DNA of 64,000 nt from Micromonospora chaiyaphumensis (GCF_900091435.1 NZ_FMCS01000006.1:425594-489593), one strand, 5' to 3'; shown: positions 16,606 through 25,768, numbered from the stretch's first letter. A program made the numbers and translations. Notes: generated by a model from the sequence alone, not told the origin.

Positions 16606-17603
16606 TTCACGCTGACCTTGGCGGTGGTCGGCGCGTAGATCACCCAGGCGTTGCCCGGCTGCGGGTGCAGGAGGTCGCCGCCGGTGTCGGCGAGGGTGCA
16701 GACCATGCCCAGGCCCGGCTTCCGCCACCGGCCCTTCGCGCTGGACGGCCCGGAGACCGCGACCACCGCGCCCTCGCCGAAGACGTTCGCCGACGGGAGT
16801 GACCGCGGCGACGGGTTCCGGACGTCGAGCGTCCGGTATTCCATGGTCAGCACGATCACCGAGGCGGCGGTCACCGTGGCGGTGCCGACCTTGCCAACCC
16901 AATGCGACTTCTGCTGGTCGTACCGCCAGACCATGGGCGGGCCGCCGGAGACGGCGATCGACAGTTCGGTGGCCGGGACGAGGTCCCGCGCGGCCAGCGC
17001 GGCGCCGTCAGTGGCGTGGTCGAGGGGCGGCGTCGGCGGTTGGCCACCCTTCGGCGCGGCCTTGAGCAGCGCGGCCGTCGAGGTGTAGCCGTCGTCGATG
17101 GCGTCGCCGTCGTCCGGGGTGACCCCGGCCAGCCCGGACTTCTCGAACTGGCTGAGGAAGCCGGTGGGGCCGCCGGCGTAGCCGACGACCGGGCGCAGCA
17201 CGGCGACCGACCGGATGTCGACCGGGCGGATCTCGGTGACCGGGCCGACCTTGGCGGCGTCGCGGGAGTGGAACACCGCGGTCAGGTGCAGCGTGTCCGA
17301 CTCGGCGAACTCGGCGTAGACAAGATCGGCCGCGTCCAGCCCGGCGGGCGTCGTCGAGGAACTCACCCGCAGCGGCACGGCGACCGCCTGGCGGCCGGCC
17401 AGCGGCGCCGCGCTCACCGGCGCGCCGGTCAGCGGGCCGGCCGGCAGGCTCGGGGTCGGGCTCGGCGGGGGCGTCGCCGGGGCGGTGCCCGGGTCGACCA
17501 CGTCGACGCTGCCCGCCTCGGGCTGGGGCTCACTGCAGGCCGTGCCGAAGCCGACCACGAGGGCCGGGGCGAGGGCGGCGCGGAGCATCTGCCGACGGTT
17601 CAC
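16602..17603 (-). CDS. DUF3048-domain lipoprotein (YerB-like)
   Basis: 333-aa exported protein. The N-terminus MNRRQMLRAALAPALVVGF resembles a Tat signal, ending in GTAC with Cys23 as possible lipid anchor, then a Pro/Thr linker. The mature domain carries DUF3048 hallmarks: DLVYAEFAES, LTAVFHSRDAAKVGPVTE and VVGYAGGPTGFLSQ. The family's function is not established; members are surface lipoproteins often linked to envelope genes. The GTG at 17603 overlaps the upstream stop and its own stop overlaps the polymerase start. Confidence 0.8.
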   Translation of the reverse strand: MNRRQMLRAALAPALVVGFGTACSEPQPEAGSVDVVDPGTAPATPPPSPTPSLPAGPLTGAPVSAAPLAGRQAVAVPLRVSSSTTPAGLDAADLVYAEFAESDTLHLTAVFHSRDAAKVGPVTEIRPVDIRSVAVLRPVVGYAGGPTGFLSQFEKSGLAGVTPDDGDAIDDGYTSTAALLKAAPKGGQPPTPPLDHATDGAALAARDLVPATELSIAVSGGPPMVWRYDQQKSHWVGKVGTATVTAASVIVLTMEYRTLDVRNPSPRSLPSANVFGEGAVVAVSGPSSAKGRWRKPGLGMVCTLADTGGDLLHPQPGNAWVIYAPTTAKVSVK

Positions 17604-19387
17604 CCCAGGTCCTCGCCGGAGTCGAGGGCGTAGCTGCGGCCGTCGCCGTCGCCCCGGGACCGGTAGGTGCCACCGCTGCCGTTGACCGGCAGCGGCTTGC
17701 CCGGCGCCGGCGGCTTGACCGACGCCTTGCCCGGCGTGGGCGGCTTGGCCGACCCGCCGGAGGCGCCGGACGCGGACGGGTGCATCCGGGGCAGCACCAT
17801 CGTGGACTCGGCGGACGGGCCGGGGCTCGGCCGGGGCTTCGGCCGGTTGGCCGGGGCCGCCGGGCGGGCGGCGGCGGGGCCCGGAGCGGGCAGGCGCGGG
17901 GCCAGCACGGCGCCGATCACCGGGGCGTTGACCTGCTCGAACTGCTGGAGCGCCGCGGTGATCTCACCGCTGCGGGTCCGCCCGGTCTCGGCCACGACGA
18001 TCACCGCGTCGACGTGCCGGCCCAGTGCCTGGGCCTCCACGGCGAGGGTCGGCTGGGCGGTCTCGATGATGACGTGGTCGAAGCGCGCGGACAGCTCGTG
18101 CAGGATCTCCAGCAGGCCGGAGACCGGCAGCTCGACCTCGGCGTCCAGGTCGCCCGGGACGAGCACCCGGAGCTGGCCGAGGCCTGGCAGCGGGGCCAGC
18201 GCCTTCAGCGCCGGCACGTCCCGGCGGAGCACCGAGGCGAGGCTGTGCCGCCCCTCGGCCACCCCGGTGATGCCGCTCAGTGCCGAGTCCGGCTTGGTGG
18301 TGATCAGGGCGACCTGCTGGCCGGTGCGGGCGTACGCGGCGGCCAGGTTGGCCGCGACGAACCCGGCGGCGTTGCCGGCCGAGCCGTCGCAGAGCAGCAG
18401 CTGGCGGCCACGGCCGGCCTGCACCGGCTCGGGCACCGCGGAGAGCAGCACGTTGCGCAGGCGGCCCAGCTCGCGGGAGATCTTGTGGGTGGCCGGCAGC
18501 ACCGCCAGCGACGGGGTGCGCGCGGGCAGCTCCAGCAGCAGCGGCAGGCCGACCCGGTCGGCGATGTCGCGCCCGCGGCGGATGCGGGTGTCGAGCCGGT
18601 CCAGCACCAGCGCCAGGACGATGCCGAGCAGCAGGCCGGCGCCCATGCCGCTGGCCAGGTTCAAGGTGCGGTTCGGCGAGCTGGGGCTCTCCGGCAGCCG
18701 GGCGTCCGAGATGATCTCGCCGGGGTCGCTCTCGGTGGAGAGCAGCGGGCTGAGCCGGTTGTTCAGCGAGGTGAGCTGATTGGTCAGCACGTTCCGGTCG
18801 GCCTCGGCACGCTCCCGCTCGGGGCTGTTGGCCGGCGCCGCGGCGATCCGCCCGGCGACCGCGCTGAGCTGCTTGTTCACCTCGCTGATCTGCTGCTTCA
18901 GCGCGGTGGTCTCGTTCTCCAGCGCCTTCTGCGCGGTCGCCTTGCGCAGATCGAGGTACGCCTGCGCGAAGGCGTGCGACCCGGACTGCGCCTGGGCGGG
19001 GCTGTCCGCCTCGTAGGCCACCTGGAGGATCTGGCTGTTCGGCGGGACGGTGACCGTCACCGACTTCACCAGCTGGTCGGCCCCGGTGCCGACCTTCATG
19101 AGGCCCTTGGCCCGCTCGGCCACGACCAGCGAACGGACCACCTGCGCCTCGGTGTCGAGGTTCACCTTGGCGTTCGGGTTGCTCTCCGCGCCGGCGCTGA
19201 GCGGGCGGACCAGCAGCGAGGTGTTCGACGTGTAGCGCGCGTGCTGCAGCTGGCTCACCGCCAGGCCGCCGGCCAGGCCGAGGACCGCGGCGAGGAGCAG
19301 GATCCACCAACGGCGGCGCAGCCAGCCCAGGTAGGCCATGAGGGCAAGACCGTCGGAGTCGCTCTCGGCCAAATGGGGTGAGGGCAT
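17600..19387 (-). CDS. Wzz/BY-kinase-like chain-length regulator with degenerate ATPase motifs
   Basis: 595-aa polysaccharide co-polymerase. A Wzz-type region has a first membrane helix (RRRWWILLLAAVLGLAGGLA), a long coiled extracytoplasmic segment and a second helix near residue 240. A cytoplasmic BY-kinase-like domain follows. All three nucleotide-binding motifs are altered: the Walker A position reads GSAGNAAGF with no Lys-Ser/Thr, Walker A' reads ALITTKPDS instead of LLVDADxR, and Walker B reads HVIIETAQP with Glu for Asp. The Pro-rich tail has only two tyrosines. It is probably a non-catalytic scaffold that sets chain length. ATG 19387 begins the minus-strand operon. Confidence 0.82.
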   Translation of the reverse strand: MPSPHLAESDSDGLALMAYLGWLRRRWWILLLAAVLGLAGGLAVSQLQHARYTSNTSLLVRPLSAGAESNPNAKVNLDTEAQVVRSLVVAERAKGLMKVGTGADQLVKSVTVTVPPNSQILQVAYEADSPAQAQSGSHAFAQAYLDLRKATAQKALENETTALKQQISEVNKQLSAVAGRIAAAPANSPERERAEADRNVLTNQLTSLNNRLSPLLSTESDPGEIISDARLPESPSSPNRTLNLASGMGAGLLLGIVLALVLDRLDTRIRRGRDIADRVGLPLLLELPARTPSLAVLPATHKISRELGRLRNVLLSAVPEPVQAGRGRQLLLCDGSAGNAAGFVAANLAAAYARTGQQVALITTKPDSALSGITGVAEGRHSLASVLRRDVPALKALAPLPGLGQLRVLVPGDLDAEVELPVSGLLEILHELSARFDHVIIETAQPTLAVEAQALGRHVDAVIVVAETGRTRSGEITAALQQFEQVNAPVIGAVLAPRLPAPGPAAARPAAPANRPKPRPSPGPSAESTMVLPRMHPSASGASGGSAKPPTPGKASVKPPAPGKPLPVNGSGGTYRSRGDGDGRSYALDSGEDLG

Positions 19388-19888
19388 CAGAGTCTGTCGC
19401 TCCCTTTCGACCGAGCCGGGCAGTCCACGGCGCAGCTGGACCTGACCGTGACCTTGAGTGTCCCCGATCCGAACGATGAGGGAAAGTCTGCTCACGTTCC
19501 GGTAAGCCTGCCCAGGTGTAGGCAGCCCGCGTAGATATGGCCGATCGGCGCTGGCCATTCGGCGGGTTTCCCGGTGTCGGGCCCGACCTGCCCCCGGGAT
19601 CGGCGTCGCCGTCGATCCTCGTGCGGAGCGGTGACGGAATCCTGACACATGACGGCCGGCGCGGTAGGCCCGGCCCGCCGCGGTGGGCGTACCCCGGCTG
19701 ACCTCGGTCGTCGCGCGTCCCGCCGGATCCCGTGCAGAGGATTCCCGGGGTGACCCGACCGGTCGGTGGGGATCCGTCCAACGGCCCCTTCAGTTGTCCA
19801 CCCCCGCGCCAGTAGGTTGTCATGGCGCGTCCGAGGGTCATTCGCGAAAATCCGGACGCGGTCGCGGCGTACGGGGAGGAACAATCTG
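19388..19888. promoter_or_regulatory. Divergent promoter region of the exopolysaccharide operons
   Basis: A 501-bp gene-free region between the two operons. Toward the plus operon, TAGGTT at 19813-19818 is a candidate -10 with a weak -35 17 bp upstream, giving a leader of about 65 nt. Toward the minus operon, GGAAC (19500 to 19496) could be the -35 of an ECF sigma factor promoter, but the -10 is not convincing. I see no ORF and no riboswitch fold that I recognise. Confidence 0.4.
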
Positions 19889-20362
19889 GTGAGCGGGTCA
19901 ATCGACGACTCGGGGCAGGTCCTGCTGGTCGGCTCCAGTGGTGGGCATCTCGCCCAGCTCCTGGCGCTGGAGCCGTGGTACCGGGAGCGCCGTCGGGCGT
20001 GGGTCACCTTCGACACCCCGGACGCCCGGTCGCTGCTCGACGGCGAGGACGTGGTCTGGGCCCACCACCCCACCACCCGCAACGTCCGCAACCTGGTCCG
20101 CAACGCCTTCCTCGCGCTGAAGGTGATCCGCCGGCGCCGGGTCGACGCCGTGGTCACCACCGGCGCCGGGGTCGCCCTGCCGTTCGTGGTCGCCGCCCGG
20201 CTGCGCCGGATCCCGACGGTCTACATCGAGGTCTACGACCGCATCGACAGCGCGACCCTGACCGCCCGGCTCTGCCGTCCCTTCCTCTCCGCGATGCTCG
20301 TGCAGTGGGAGGAGCAGCGCCGCATGTACCCGGAGGCGACCGTCGTGGGGAACCTGCTGTGA
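19889..20362 (+). CDS. Alg14/PssD-like glycosyltransferase membrane subunit
   Basis: 157-aa protein matching the N-terminal half of a GT-B enzyme split into two chains, as in eukaryotic Alg14 and bacterial PssD. It carries VLLVGSSGGHLAQLL at the start and TTGAGVALPFVVAARLRRIPTVYIE in the middle. In these systems it anchors the complex at the membrane and binds the acceptor. GTG 19889 is preceded by GGGGAGGA with 8-nt spacing. Its stop overlaps the next start (GTGA), coupling it to its catalytic partner. Confidence 0.85.
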   Translation: MSGSIDDSGQVLLVGSSGGHLAQLLALEPWYRERRRAWVTFDTPDARSLLDGEDVVWAHHPTTRNVRNLVRNAFLALKVIRRRRVDAVVTTGAGVALPFVVAARLRRIPTVYIEVYDRIDSATLTARLCRPFLSAMLVQWEEQRRMYPEATVVGNLL

Positions 20363-20940
20363 CCTTCGAACCGCCCCGGCAGCGTGACCGGCGGACCGTC
20401 CCCTACGTGCTGGTCGTCGTCGGGACCGACGTGCACCGGTTCGACCGGCTGGTGGGCTGGCTGGAGCGCTGGCACGCCGACCGGCCGGGCGTCCGGCTCG
20501 TCCTCCAGTACGGCCACAGCCGCCCGCCGGCGCTGCCCGAGGCCACCCCGTTCCTCGGCCACGAGGAGCTCCAGCGGGCGATGGCCGAGGCGACGCTCGT
20601 GGTGAGCCACGGCGGCCCGGCCACCATCACCGAGGCCCGGCGCACCGGCCACCTGCCGATCGTGGTGCCCCGCGACCCGACCCACGACGAGCACGTCGAC
20701 AACCACCAGCAGCTCTTCTCCCGGCGGCTGGGCGCGGCCGGCATGGTCCGGCTCTGCGAGTCCGAGGCCGAACTGGTCGCGGCCCTCGACGAGGGGCTGG
20801 CCGACCCGGCCCGGTTCGTCCTGGCCGCCGACCCGGGCCGGCCCGATCCGCGCGCCGAGGCGGTGGCCCGGGTCGGCGCGGTGATCGACGACCTGGTGGC
20901 CCGCCGGGTCCGCCAGCGCGCCGGCGGGCGGCGCGGGTGA
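20359..20940 (+). CDS. Alg13/PssE-like glycosyltransferase catalytic subunit
   Basis: 193-aa protein equivalent to the C-terminal donor-binding half of GT28-type enzymes. The diagnostic stretch is VSHGGPATITEARRTGH followed by PIVVPRDPTHDEHVDNHQ, the UDP-sugar pocket. It should pair with the preceding Alg14-like chain to add a sugar to a lipid-linked intermediate. The start GTG 20359 overlaps the previous stop, and its stop overlaps the sulfotransferase start in the same way. Confidence 0.87.
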   Translation: MTFEPPRQRDRRTVPYVLVVVGTDVHRFDRLVGWLERWHADRPGVRLVLQYGHSRPPALPEATPFLGHEELQRAMAEATLVVSHGGPATITEARRTGHLPIVVPRDPTHDEHVDNHQQLFSRRLGAAGMVRLCESEAELVAALDEGLADPARFVLAADPGRPDPRAEAVARVGAVIDDLVARRVRQRAGGRRG

Positions 20941-21914
20941 GCGCCGCGGAGTCGGCCGAGCCCCGCGTCCTCTTCGTCGGCGGCCTCGGCCGCAGCGGCT
21001 CGACCCTGCTGGAGCTGCTGCTGGCACAGAGTGCCGACGTGTGCGCGGTCGGTGAGGTGGTGCACCTCTGGGAGCGGGCGCTGGGCGCCGACGAGCGGTG
21101 CGGCTGCGGCGAACGGTTCACCGCGTGCCCGTTCTGGCAGCGGGTCGGTGAGCACGCGTTCGGCGGCTGGTCCGCCGTCGACCGGGACGACGTGCTGGCG
21201 CTCAAGGACCGGGTCGACCGCACCCGGCACATCCCCCGGCTGGCGAAGAACTCGCTCTCCCCGGAGCAGCTCGCCGACGTCCGCCGCTACGCCGACCTCT
21301 ACACCCGCATCTACCGGGCCGCCCTCGCGGCGACCGGCGCCCGGGTGGTGGTCGACTCCAGCAAGCACGCCTCGCTCGCCTTCGCCCTGCGCTGGGCCGA
21401 GGGGCTCGACCTGCGGGTGCTGCACCTGGTCCGGGACAGCCGGGCGGTGGCGTACTCGTGGGGTAAGCAGGTGCGCCGGCCCGAGGTGGTCGACGGCGAG
21501 GACTTCATGCCGACCTTCTCGCCGTTCGAGGTGAGCAAGCTGTGGACCGCGCAGAACGCCGCGTTCCACCTGCTCGCCGCCCGGGCGCAGGTGCTGCGGC
21601 TGCGCTACGAGGACTTCACCGCCGACCCGGCCGGCACGGTCCGCCGGCTGCGCGAGTTCGCCGGCCTGCCGGACGACCCCGAGGCGCTGCGCATCCTGAC
21701 GGATCCGCCCGCCTCTCCGTTCCGGGCGCACAGCATCGCGGGCAACCCGCTGCGGTTCAGTGGTGGGCCGCTGACCGTGCGGCGGGACGAGGCGTGGCGG
21801 AGCCGCCTGCCGCGCCGCAGCCGGGCCGTGGTCAGCCTGGCCACGCTCCCCTTCCGAGTCCGCTACGGCTACCTGGGCCAGCGGGGATCCGACGAGTCCG
21901 TGGAGAAAGCATGA
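20937..21914 (+). CDS. Sulfotransferase (third of three)
   Basis: 325-aa PAPS-dependent sulfotransferase. The phosphosulfate loop GLGRSGST lies at 16-23. The 3'-phosphate region is LHLVRDSRAVAYSWGK. A CGCGERFTACPFW motif near residue 57, cysteine-rich and typical of actinobacterial family members, follows. It is locked between the split glycosyltransferase and a GT2 gene by 4-nt overlaps on both sides, which ties it strongly to glycan assembly. The acceptor residue is unknown. Confidence 0.85.
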   Translation: MSAAESAEPRVLFVGGLGRSGSTLLELLLAQSADVCAVGEVVHLWERALGADERCGCGERFTACPFWQRVGEHAFGGWSAVDRDDVLALKDRVDRTRHIPRLAKNSLSPEQLADVRRYADLYTRIYRAALAATGARVVVDSSKHASLAFALRWAEGLDLRVLHLVRDSRAVAYSWGKQVRRPEVVDGEDFMPTFSPFEVSKLWTAQNAAFHLLAARAQVLRLRYEDFTADPAGTVRRLREFAGLPDDPEALRILTDPPASPFRAHSIAGNPLRFSGGPLTVRRDEAWRSRLPRRSRAVVSLATLPFRVRYGYLGQRGSDESVEKA

Positions 21915-22825
21915 GTGGGCCGAGCATCTCGGTCGTCGTACCGACGCGGGACCGTCCGGAGCTGCTGCGCGCGGCGCTCGACGCGATCCTCAGCCAGGCG
22001 CACCCCGGCCTCATCGAGGCCATCGTGGTCTACGACCAGTCCGAGCCGGACCGGTCGCTGGAGATGGACCGGGGCGACCGGCGGGTCCGGGTCATCACCA
22101 ACACCCGCAGCCCGGGGCTGGCCGGGGCGCGCAACACCGGCATCGAGGCGGCCACCGGCGACCTTGTCGCGTTCTGCGACGACGATGACGAGTGGCTGCC
22201 GGGCAAGCTCGCCGCCCAGCTCGGCGCGCTCGACGTGCACCCCGACGGGGCGCTGGTCAGCTGCGGCATCCGGGTCAGCTACGACGACCGCACGGTGGAC
22301 CGCTCGCTGGACCGGTCGCGGGTGTCGCTGGAGGCGCTGCTCCGCGACCGGCTCACCGAGCTGCACCCGTCGACCTTCCTGATCCGCCGGGCCGCCCTGC
22401 TCGACGCCATCGGGCTCGTCGACGAGCAGATCCCGGGCAGCTACGCGGAGGACTACGAGTTCCTGCTCCGGGCCGCCCGGTACGCCCCGCTGGTCAACGT
22501 GGAGAGCCCGTACGTGCTGGTCCGCTGGCACAAGCGGTCGTACTTCGCGCAGCGCTGGGAGACCATCTCGACGGCGTTGCAGTGGCTGCTGCGCCGCTAC
22601 CCGGAGTTCGCCACGGTGCCGCACGGCGAGGCCCGGGTGGCCGGCCAGATCGCCTTCGCCCAGGCGGCCATGGGCAACCGGCGGGACGCCGTGCGGTGGG
22701 CCCGGCGCACCCTCGCCCGCAACCCGCGGGAGCCGCGCGCCTACCTGGCGCTGGCGGTGGCGAGCCGCGCCGTGCAGGCCGACCGCGTGCTGCGCACGCT
22801 GCACAAGCGTGGCCGGGGCATCTGA
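21911..22825 (+). CDS. GT2-family glycosyltransferase
   Basis: 304-aa GT-A inverting glycosyltransferase. The N-terminal ISVVVPTRDRPELLRAALD, GLAGARNTGIEAATGD and the metal-binding CDDDDEW are diagnostic. The second half has EDYEFLLRAAR, the usual acidic catalytic region, and a helical C-terminus with TPR-like character. ATG 21911 overlaps the sulfotransferase stop (ATGA). It is the last gene of the plus operon, followed by a strong terminator. Confidence 0.87.
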   Translation: MSGPSISVVVPTRDRPELLRAALDAILSQAHPGLIEAIVVYDQSEPDRSLEMDRGDRRVRVITNTRSPGLAGARNTGIEAATGDLVAFCDDDDEWLPGKLAAQLGALDVHPDGALVSCGIRVSYDDRTVDRSLDRSRVSLEALLRDRLTELHPSTFLIRRAALLDAIGLVDEQIPGSYAEDYEFLLRAARYAPLVNVESPYVLVRWHKRSYFAQRWETISTALQWLLRRYPEFATVPHGEARVAGQIAFAQAAMGNRRDAVRWARRTLARNPREPRAYLALAVASRAVQADRVLRTLHKRGRGI

Positions 22826-22835
22826 GCCGTACGCG

Positions 22836-22867
22836 ACGGGCGGGCGACCAGCCGGTCGCCCGCCCGT
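22836..22867. terminator. Hairpin terminator ending the plus exopolysaccharide operon
   Basis: A perfect 14-bp stem (ACGGGCGGGCGACC with its complement at 22854-22867) with a four-base loop AGCC is followed by TTTC. It lies between convergent genes and could serve both. Confidence 0.8.
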
Positions 22868-22881
22868 TTCCGTGCGCGGGG

Positions 22882-24600
22882 TCAGGCCACGCAGAAGGAC
22901 TTCCACGCCTGGATGCTCGGCTGGTCGAGCAGCCGGAAGTCGCCCTGGCTGACCACCTGGTTGTAGTACGCGACGAACTCCGGCCGCTGACCGTTGAGGT
23001 AGCCGGTCATCGAGCGGATCCAGTTGGCCCGCCCGCTGCCCGAGTCGCCCGGCACCAGGTCACTGCCGGTCTCCGCGACGCCCCAGGGCTTGCCCAGCGC
23101 CTTGGACTTGCTGATCATCTCGCCGTAGATCTCCTGCGGCGAGGCGTACCGCTTCCACTTGGCGCCCCAGTTGTAGCAGTCCCAACCGAGCGTCTCGATG
23201 ACGTCGCCACCCGGATAGAAGGAGTCGAAGCTGCGCCCGGACTTCGGGTCGAGCGTCCAGCACATCAGGATCAGCGTGTTGATCAGCTTGGGGTTGTTCG
23301 CCCGGTTCGCCAGCCCGGCGACCCGCTTCCAGGCCGTCCGGTACGCCGCCGTGGTGAACGCGCCGCGCTCCACGTCGTCCTCGGGCTCGTGGAAGTAGGA
23401 CCAGTACACGTTGTGGTCGCGCGGGATCGAGGCGAACCAGGAGGCGAGCCGGGAGTCGTACTTGCCGGAGTTGATCTCCTGCGGGGAGGCCTTGAAGGAG
23501 ACCACCACGGTCCGGTCCACCACGTCGGCCCGGCTGCCGTTCCAGGCCGGCGGCAGGCCGGGGAAGAAGACGCGGGCCATCCGCAGCTTGCCGAAGGTGC
23601 GGTCGGAGCGGCTCAAGGCCTGCCCGAAGGTCTCCCCGTTCTGCACGCCGATCGACGCGCCGGGCAGGGTCAGCCGGGTGCCGGCGAAGCCGGGCACCGA
23701 GCCGGCGGAGGTCGACGGCGACACGGAGGGCTTGCCGCCGAGGCCCTGTTCGGCGCTCGGCGTGGCGGCGCCGGGCGAGGTCGCGGCGCTGGGGCCGGCC
23801 GACTGCGCCGGTCCGCCGGTCCGCGGCGTCCCGCCGGCCTGCGGGGTCTCGTCGGGACGGAGGGTCGCCACGGCGACGCCGCCGCCCGCGACGGCGAGCA
23901 CGAGGGCCGTGGCGAGGGCGACCCGCCAGCGCCGGCGGGAACCCCCGGGCGGCGTCGGGGTCGGCGCGACCGGCGGAGGCGGCGGCTGGTCGGCGCCACC
24001 GGCGCCGGGCCGCACCCGCGGCTCGGCCCGGACCCCGTCCGGCGGCGGCCCGGGCAGCGTGGCGGTCGCCGTCGGCGCGCCCTCGGCCCAACCGGCCTCC
24101 GGGCCCGGGCCGGCCGGCGGCCCCCAGCCGCCCGGCCCGGCCTGCGGCATCGGGCCCGCCGGTCCGTCCTGCGGCGTCCAGCCGCCGGCGCCTCCGGCGT
24201 GCGGACCCCAGCCCGCGTCATCACCCTGTGGCGCCCAGCCGGCGTCCGCGCCCTGCGGCGCCCAGTCGTCGGGACCGCCGTGCGCGGTCCAGTCGTCGTC
24301 CGTGCCCTGGGCCCAGCCGCCGTCCCCGGGTGCGTCGGGATGTCCGGGCGGGCCGGCCTGCCGCGGCGGGCCGGCGTAGCCACGGTCGGCACCGGCCCAC
24401 CGGGGATCGGGGTCGGCGTGACCCGCGCCCGGCCCGCTCTCCGGCCAGGGCAGGCCGGGCCGGGCCTCGGCCGGTGGCACCGGCGGCGCGGCCTCGGGCC
24501 AGGGCAGGGCGCCCCCGCCCTGCTGGCGCGGGACGTCCTGCCCCGGCCAGAGGCCGGTCGGCTGTCCGAAGGCGTTGTGCTGGTCTCGCTCGGCCGGCAT
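22882..24600 (-). CDS. Membrane-anchored GH26-like protein with low-complexity cytoplasmic tail
   Basis: 572-aa protein. Residues 1 to about 210 are Pro/Gly/Trp-rich with irregular short repeats around DDAGWAPQG, probably disordered and cytoplasmic. An arginine cluster (GSRRRWRVAL) leads into one membrane helix, then a Ser/Pro linker. The extracellular domain resembles GH26: YWSYFHEPEDD carries the likely acid/base Glu, DCYNWG follows, and GVAETGSD carries the likely nucleophile. ATG 24600 has AGGGAGGG just upstream. It is the second GH26-like protein of the locus, and the pair may process the exported polymer. Confidence 0.75.
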   Translation of the reverse strand: MPAERDQHNAFGQPTGLWPGQDVPRQQGGGALPWPEAAPPVPPAEARPGLPWPESGPGAGHADPDPRWAGADRGYAGPPRQAGPPGHPDAPGDGGWAQGTDDDWTAHGGPDDWAPQGADAGWAPQGDDAGWGPHAGGAGGWTPQDGPAGPMPQAGPGGWGPPAGPGPEAGWAEGAPTATATLPGPPPDGVRAEPRVRPGAGGADQPPPPPVAPTPTPPGGSRRRWRVALATALVLAVAGGGVAVATLRPDETPQAGGTPRTGGPAQSAGPSAATSPGAATPSAEQGLGGKPSVSPSTSAGSVPGFAGTRLTLPGASIGVQNGETFGQALSRSDRTFGKLRMARVFFPGLPPAWNGSRADVVDRTVVVSFKASPQEINSGKYDSRLASWFASIPRDHNVYWSYFHEPEDDVERGAFTTAAYRTAWKRVAGLANRANNPKLINTLILMCWTLDPKSGRSFDSFYPGGDVIETLGWDCYNWGAKWKRYASPQEIYGEMISKSKALGKPWGVAETGSDLVPGDSGSGRANWIRSMTGYLNGQRPEFVAYYNQVVSQGDFRLLDQPSIQAWKSFCVA

Positions 24601-24703
24601 GACCCTCCCTGGCTGGCGGTGGCCCGTCTCTCGGGGCTCAGGTCGGACGTGCATTCCGACCGACGATAGCCTCCGTTCACCTGGGCCGTGCGTACCGCAA
24701 CAC

Positions 24704-25582
24704 TCAGCCGAACGCCCCACCCGGGGTGTCGGTAACGGTCGAAGCGGGCATCTCGACCCCGGTGCGCGCGATCGCGTCGAGCAGCCGGTCGGCCAGCTCG
24801 GGGCGGCAGACCAGCAGGTCGGGCAGGCGCGGGTCGGCCCGGTTGTAACGCAGCAGCGACCCGTCGATCCGGGACGCGTGCATTCCGGCGCCCAGGGCCA
24901 CCGCCACCGGGGCGGCGCTGTCCCACTCGTATTGGCCGCCCGCGTGGACGTACGCGTCGACCTCGCCGGTCACCACGGCGCACACCTTGACCCCGGCGGA
25001 GCCCATGGGGACGGCCTGCGCGCCGAGCAGCTCGACGAGCTCGCCGACGAACGCCGGTGGGCGGCTGCGGCTCACCGCGATCCGGATCGGCCCGTCGACC
25101 GCCTTCGGGGTCGGGCAGGCGGTGCCGAGGATGAGCTGGTCACCGTCCACCGTGGTCCGCGCCGGCATGCCCACGGCACCGGCGACCAGGGCGCCGTCCG
25201 GCGCGGCGGAGCGCTGCCAGAGCGCCACGTGCACGGCCCAGTCGTCCCGCCCGGCCTCGGAGAACTCCCGGGTGCCGTCCAGCGGGTCGATGATCCAGAC
25301 GCGGTCGGCGTCGTGCCGGGGCGCCCGCTCGCCGTCCGCCCAGGCCCGGCGCGAGTCGGCCTCCTCCTCGGAGAGCACCGCGTCCGCCGGCCGCCAGCGG
25401 GCCAGCGCCGCGGTCATCAGCTCGTGCGACGCGCGGTCGCCGGCGTCCTTGAGCGCCTTCGGGTCGGCGAAGCCCTGCCGGTCCCGCAGCGCGGTGAGCG
25501 CCTCGCCCGCACGGCCGGCCAGCCACTGCGCGAACTGCTGGTCGTCGAGCCGTCCGGCCTCGTCCTCGGTCACGAGCCTCAC
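24704..25582 (-). CDS. cysQ: CysQ-like 3'(2'),5'-bisphosphate nucleotidase
   Basis: 292-aa Mg2+-dependent phosphatase of the inositol monophosphatase superfamily. The motifs are LSEEEAD (metal-binding Glu), WIIDPLDGTREF and YEWDSAAPVAVALGAG. The Arg-Glu after DPLDGT and overall length fit CysQ, which converts PAP to AMP. PAP is the inhibitory by-product of PAPS-dependent sulfotransferases, three of which are encoded within 15 kb. The GTG at 25582 has GGGGAG seven bases upstream; GTG 25585 is an alternative. A true inositol phosphatase cannot be excluded. Confidence 0.82.
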   Translation of the reverse strand: MRLVTEDEAGRLDDQQFAQWLAGRAGEALTALRDRQGFADPKALKDAGDRASHELMTAALARWRPADAVLSEEEADSRRAWADGERAPRHDADRVWIIDPLDGTREFSEAGRDDWAVHVALWQRSAAPDGALVAGAVGMPARTTVDGDQLILGTACPTPKAVDGPIRIAVSRSRPPAFVGELVELLGAQAVPMGSAGVKVCAVVTGEVDAYVHAGGQYEWDSAAPVAVALGAGMHASRIDGSLLRYNRADPRLPDLLVCRPELADRLLDAIARTGVEMPASTVTDTPGGAFG

Positions 25583-25768
25583 CACCTGTCTCCCCGGGTC
25601 TGCCGCGACCCGCAATCCTTCGGCGGCCGGTGGTCCCGGCGCCAGCTTCCGGTCGGATGGTAGACAGCCGTGAACTCGGCTCGGATCCGCGTCGCCCCTG
25701 GTGGACGGACCGGCCGCCCGCATGTTGAACTTCGCGTGTATGGCGGTCGTACCCGGCGGGCCAGGCCC

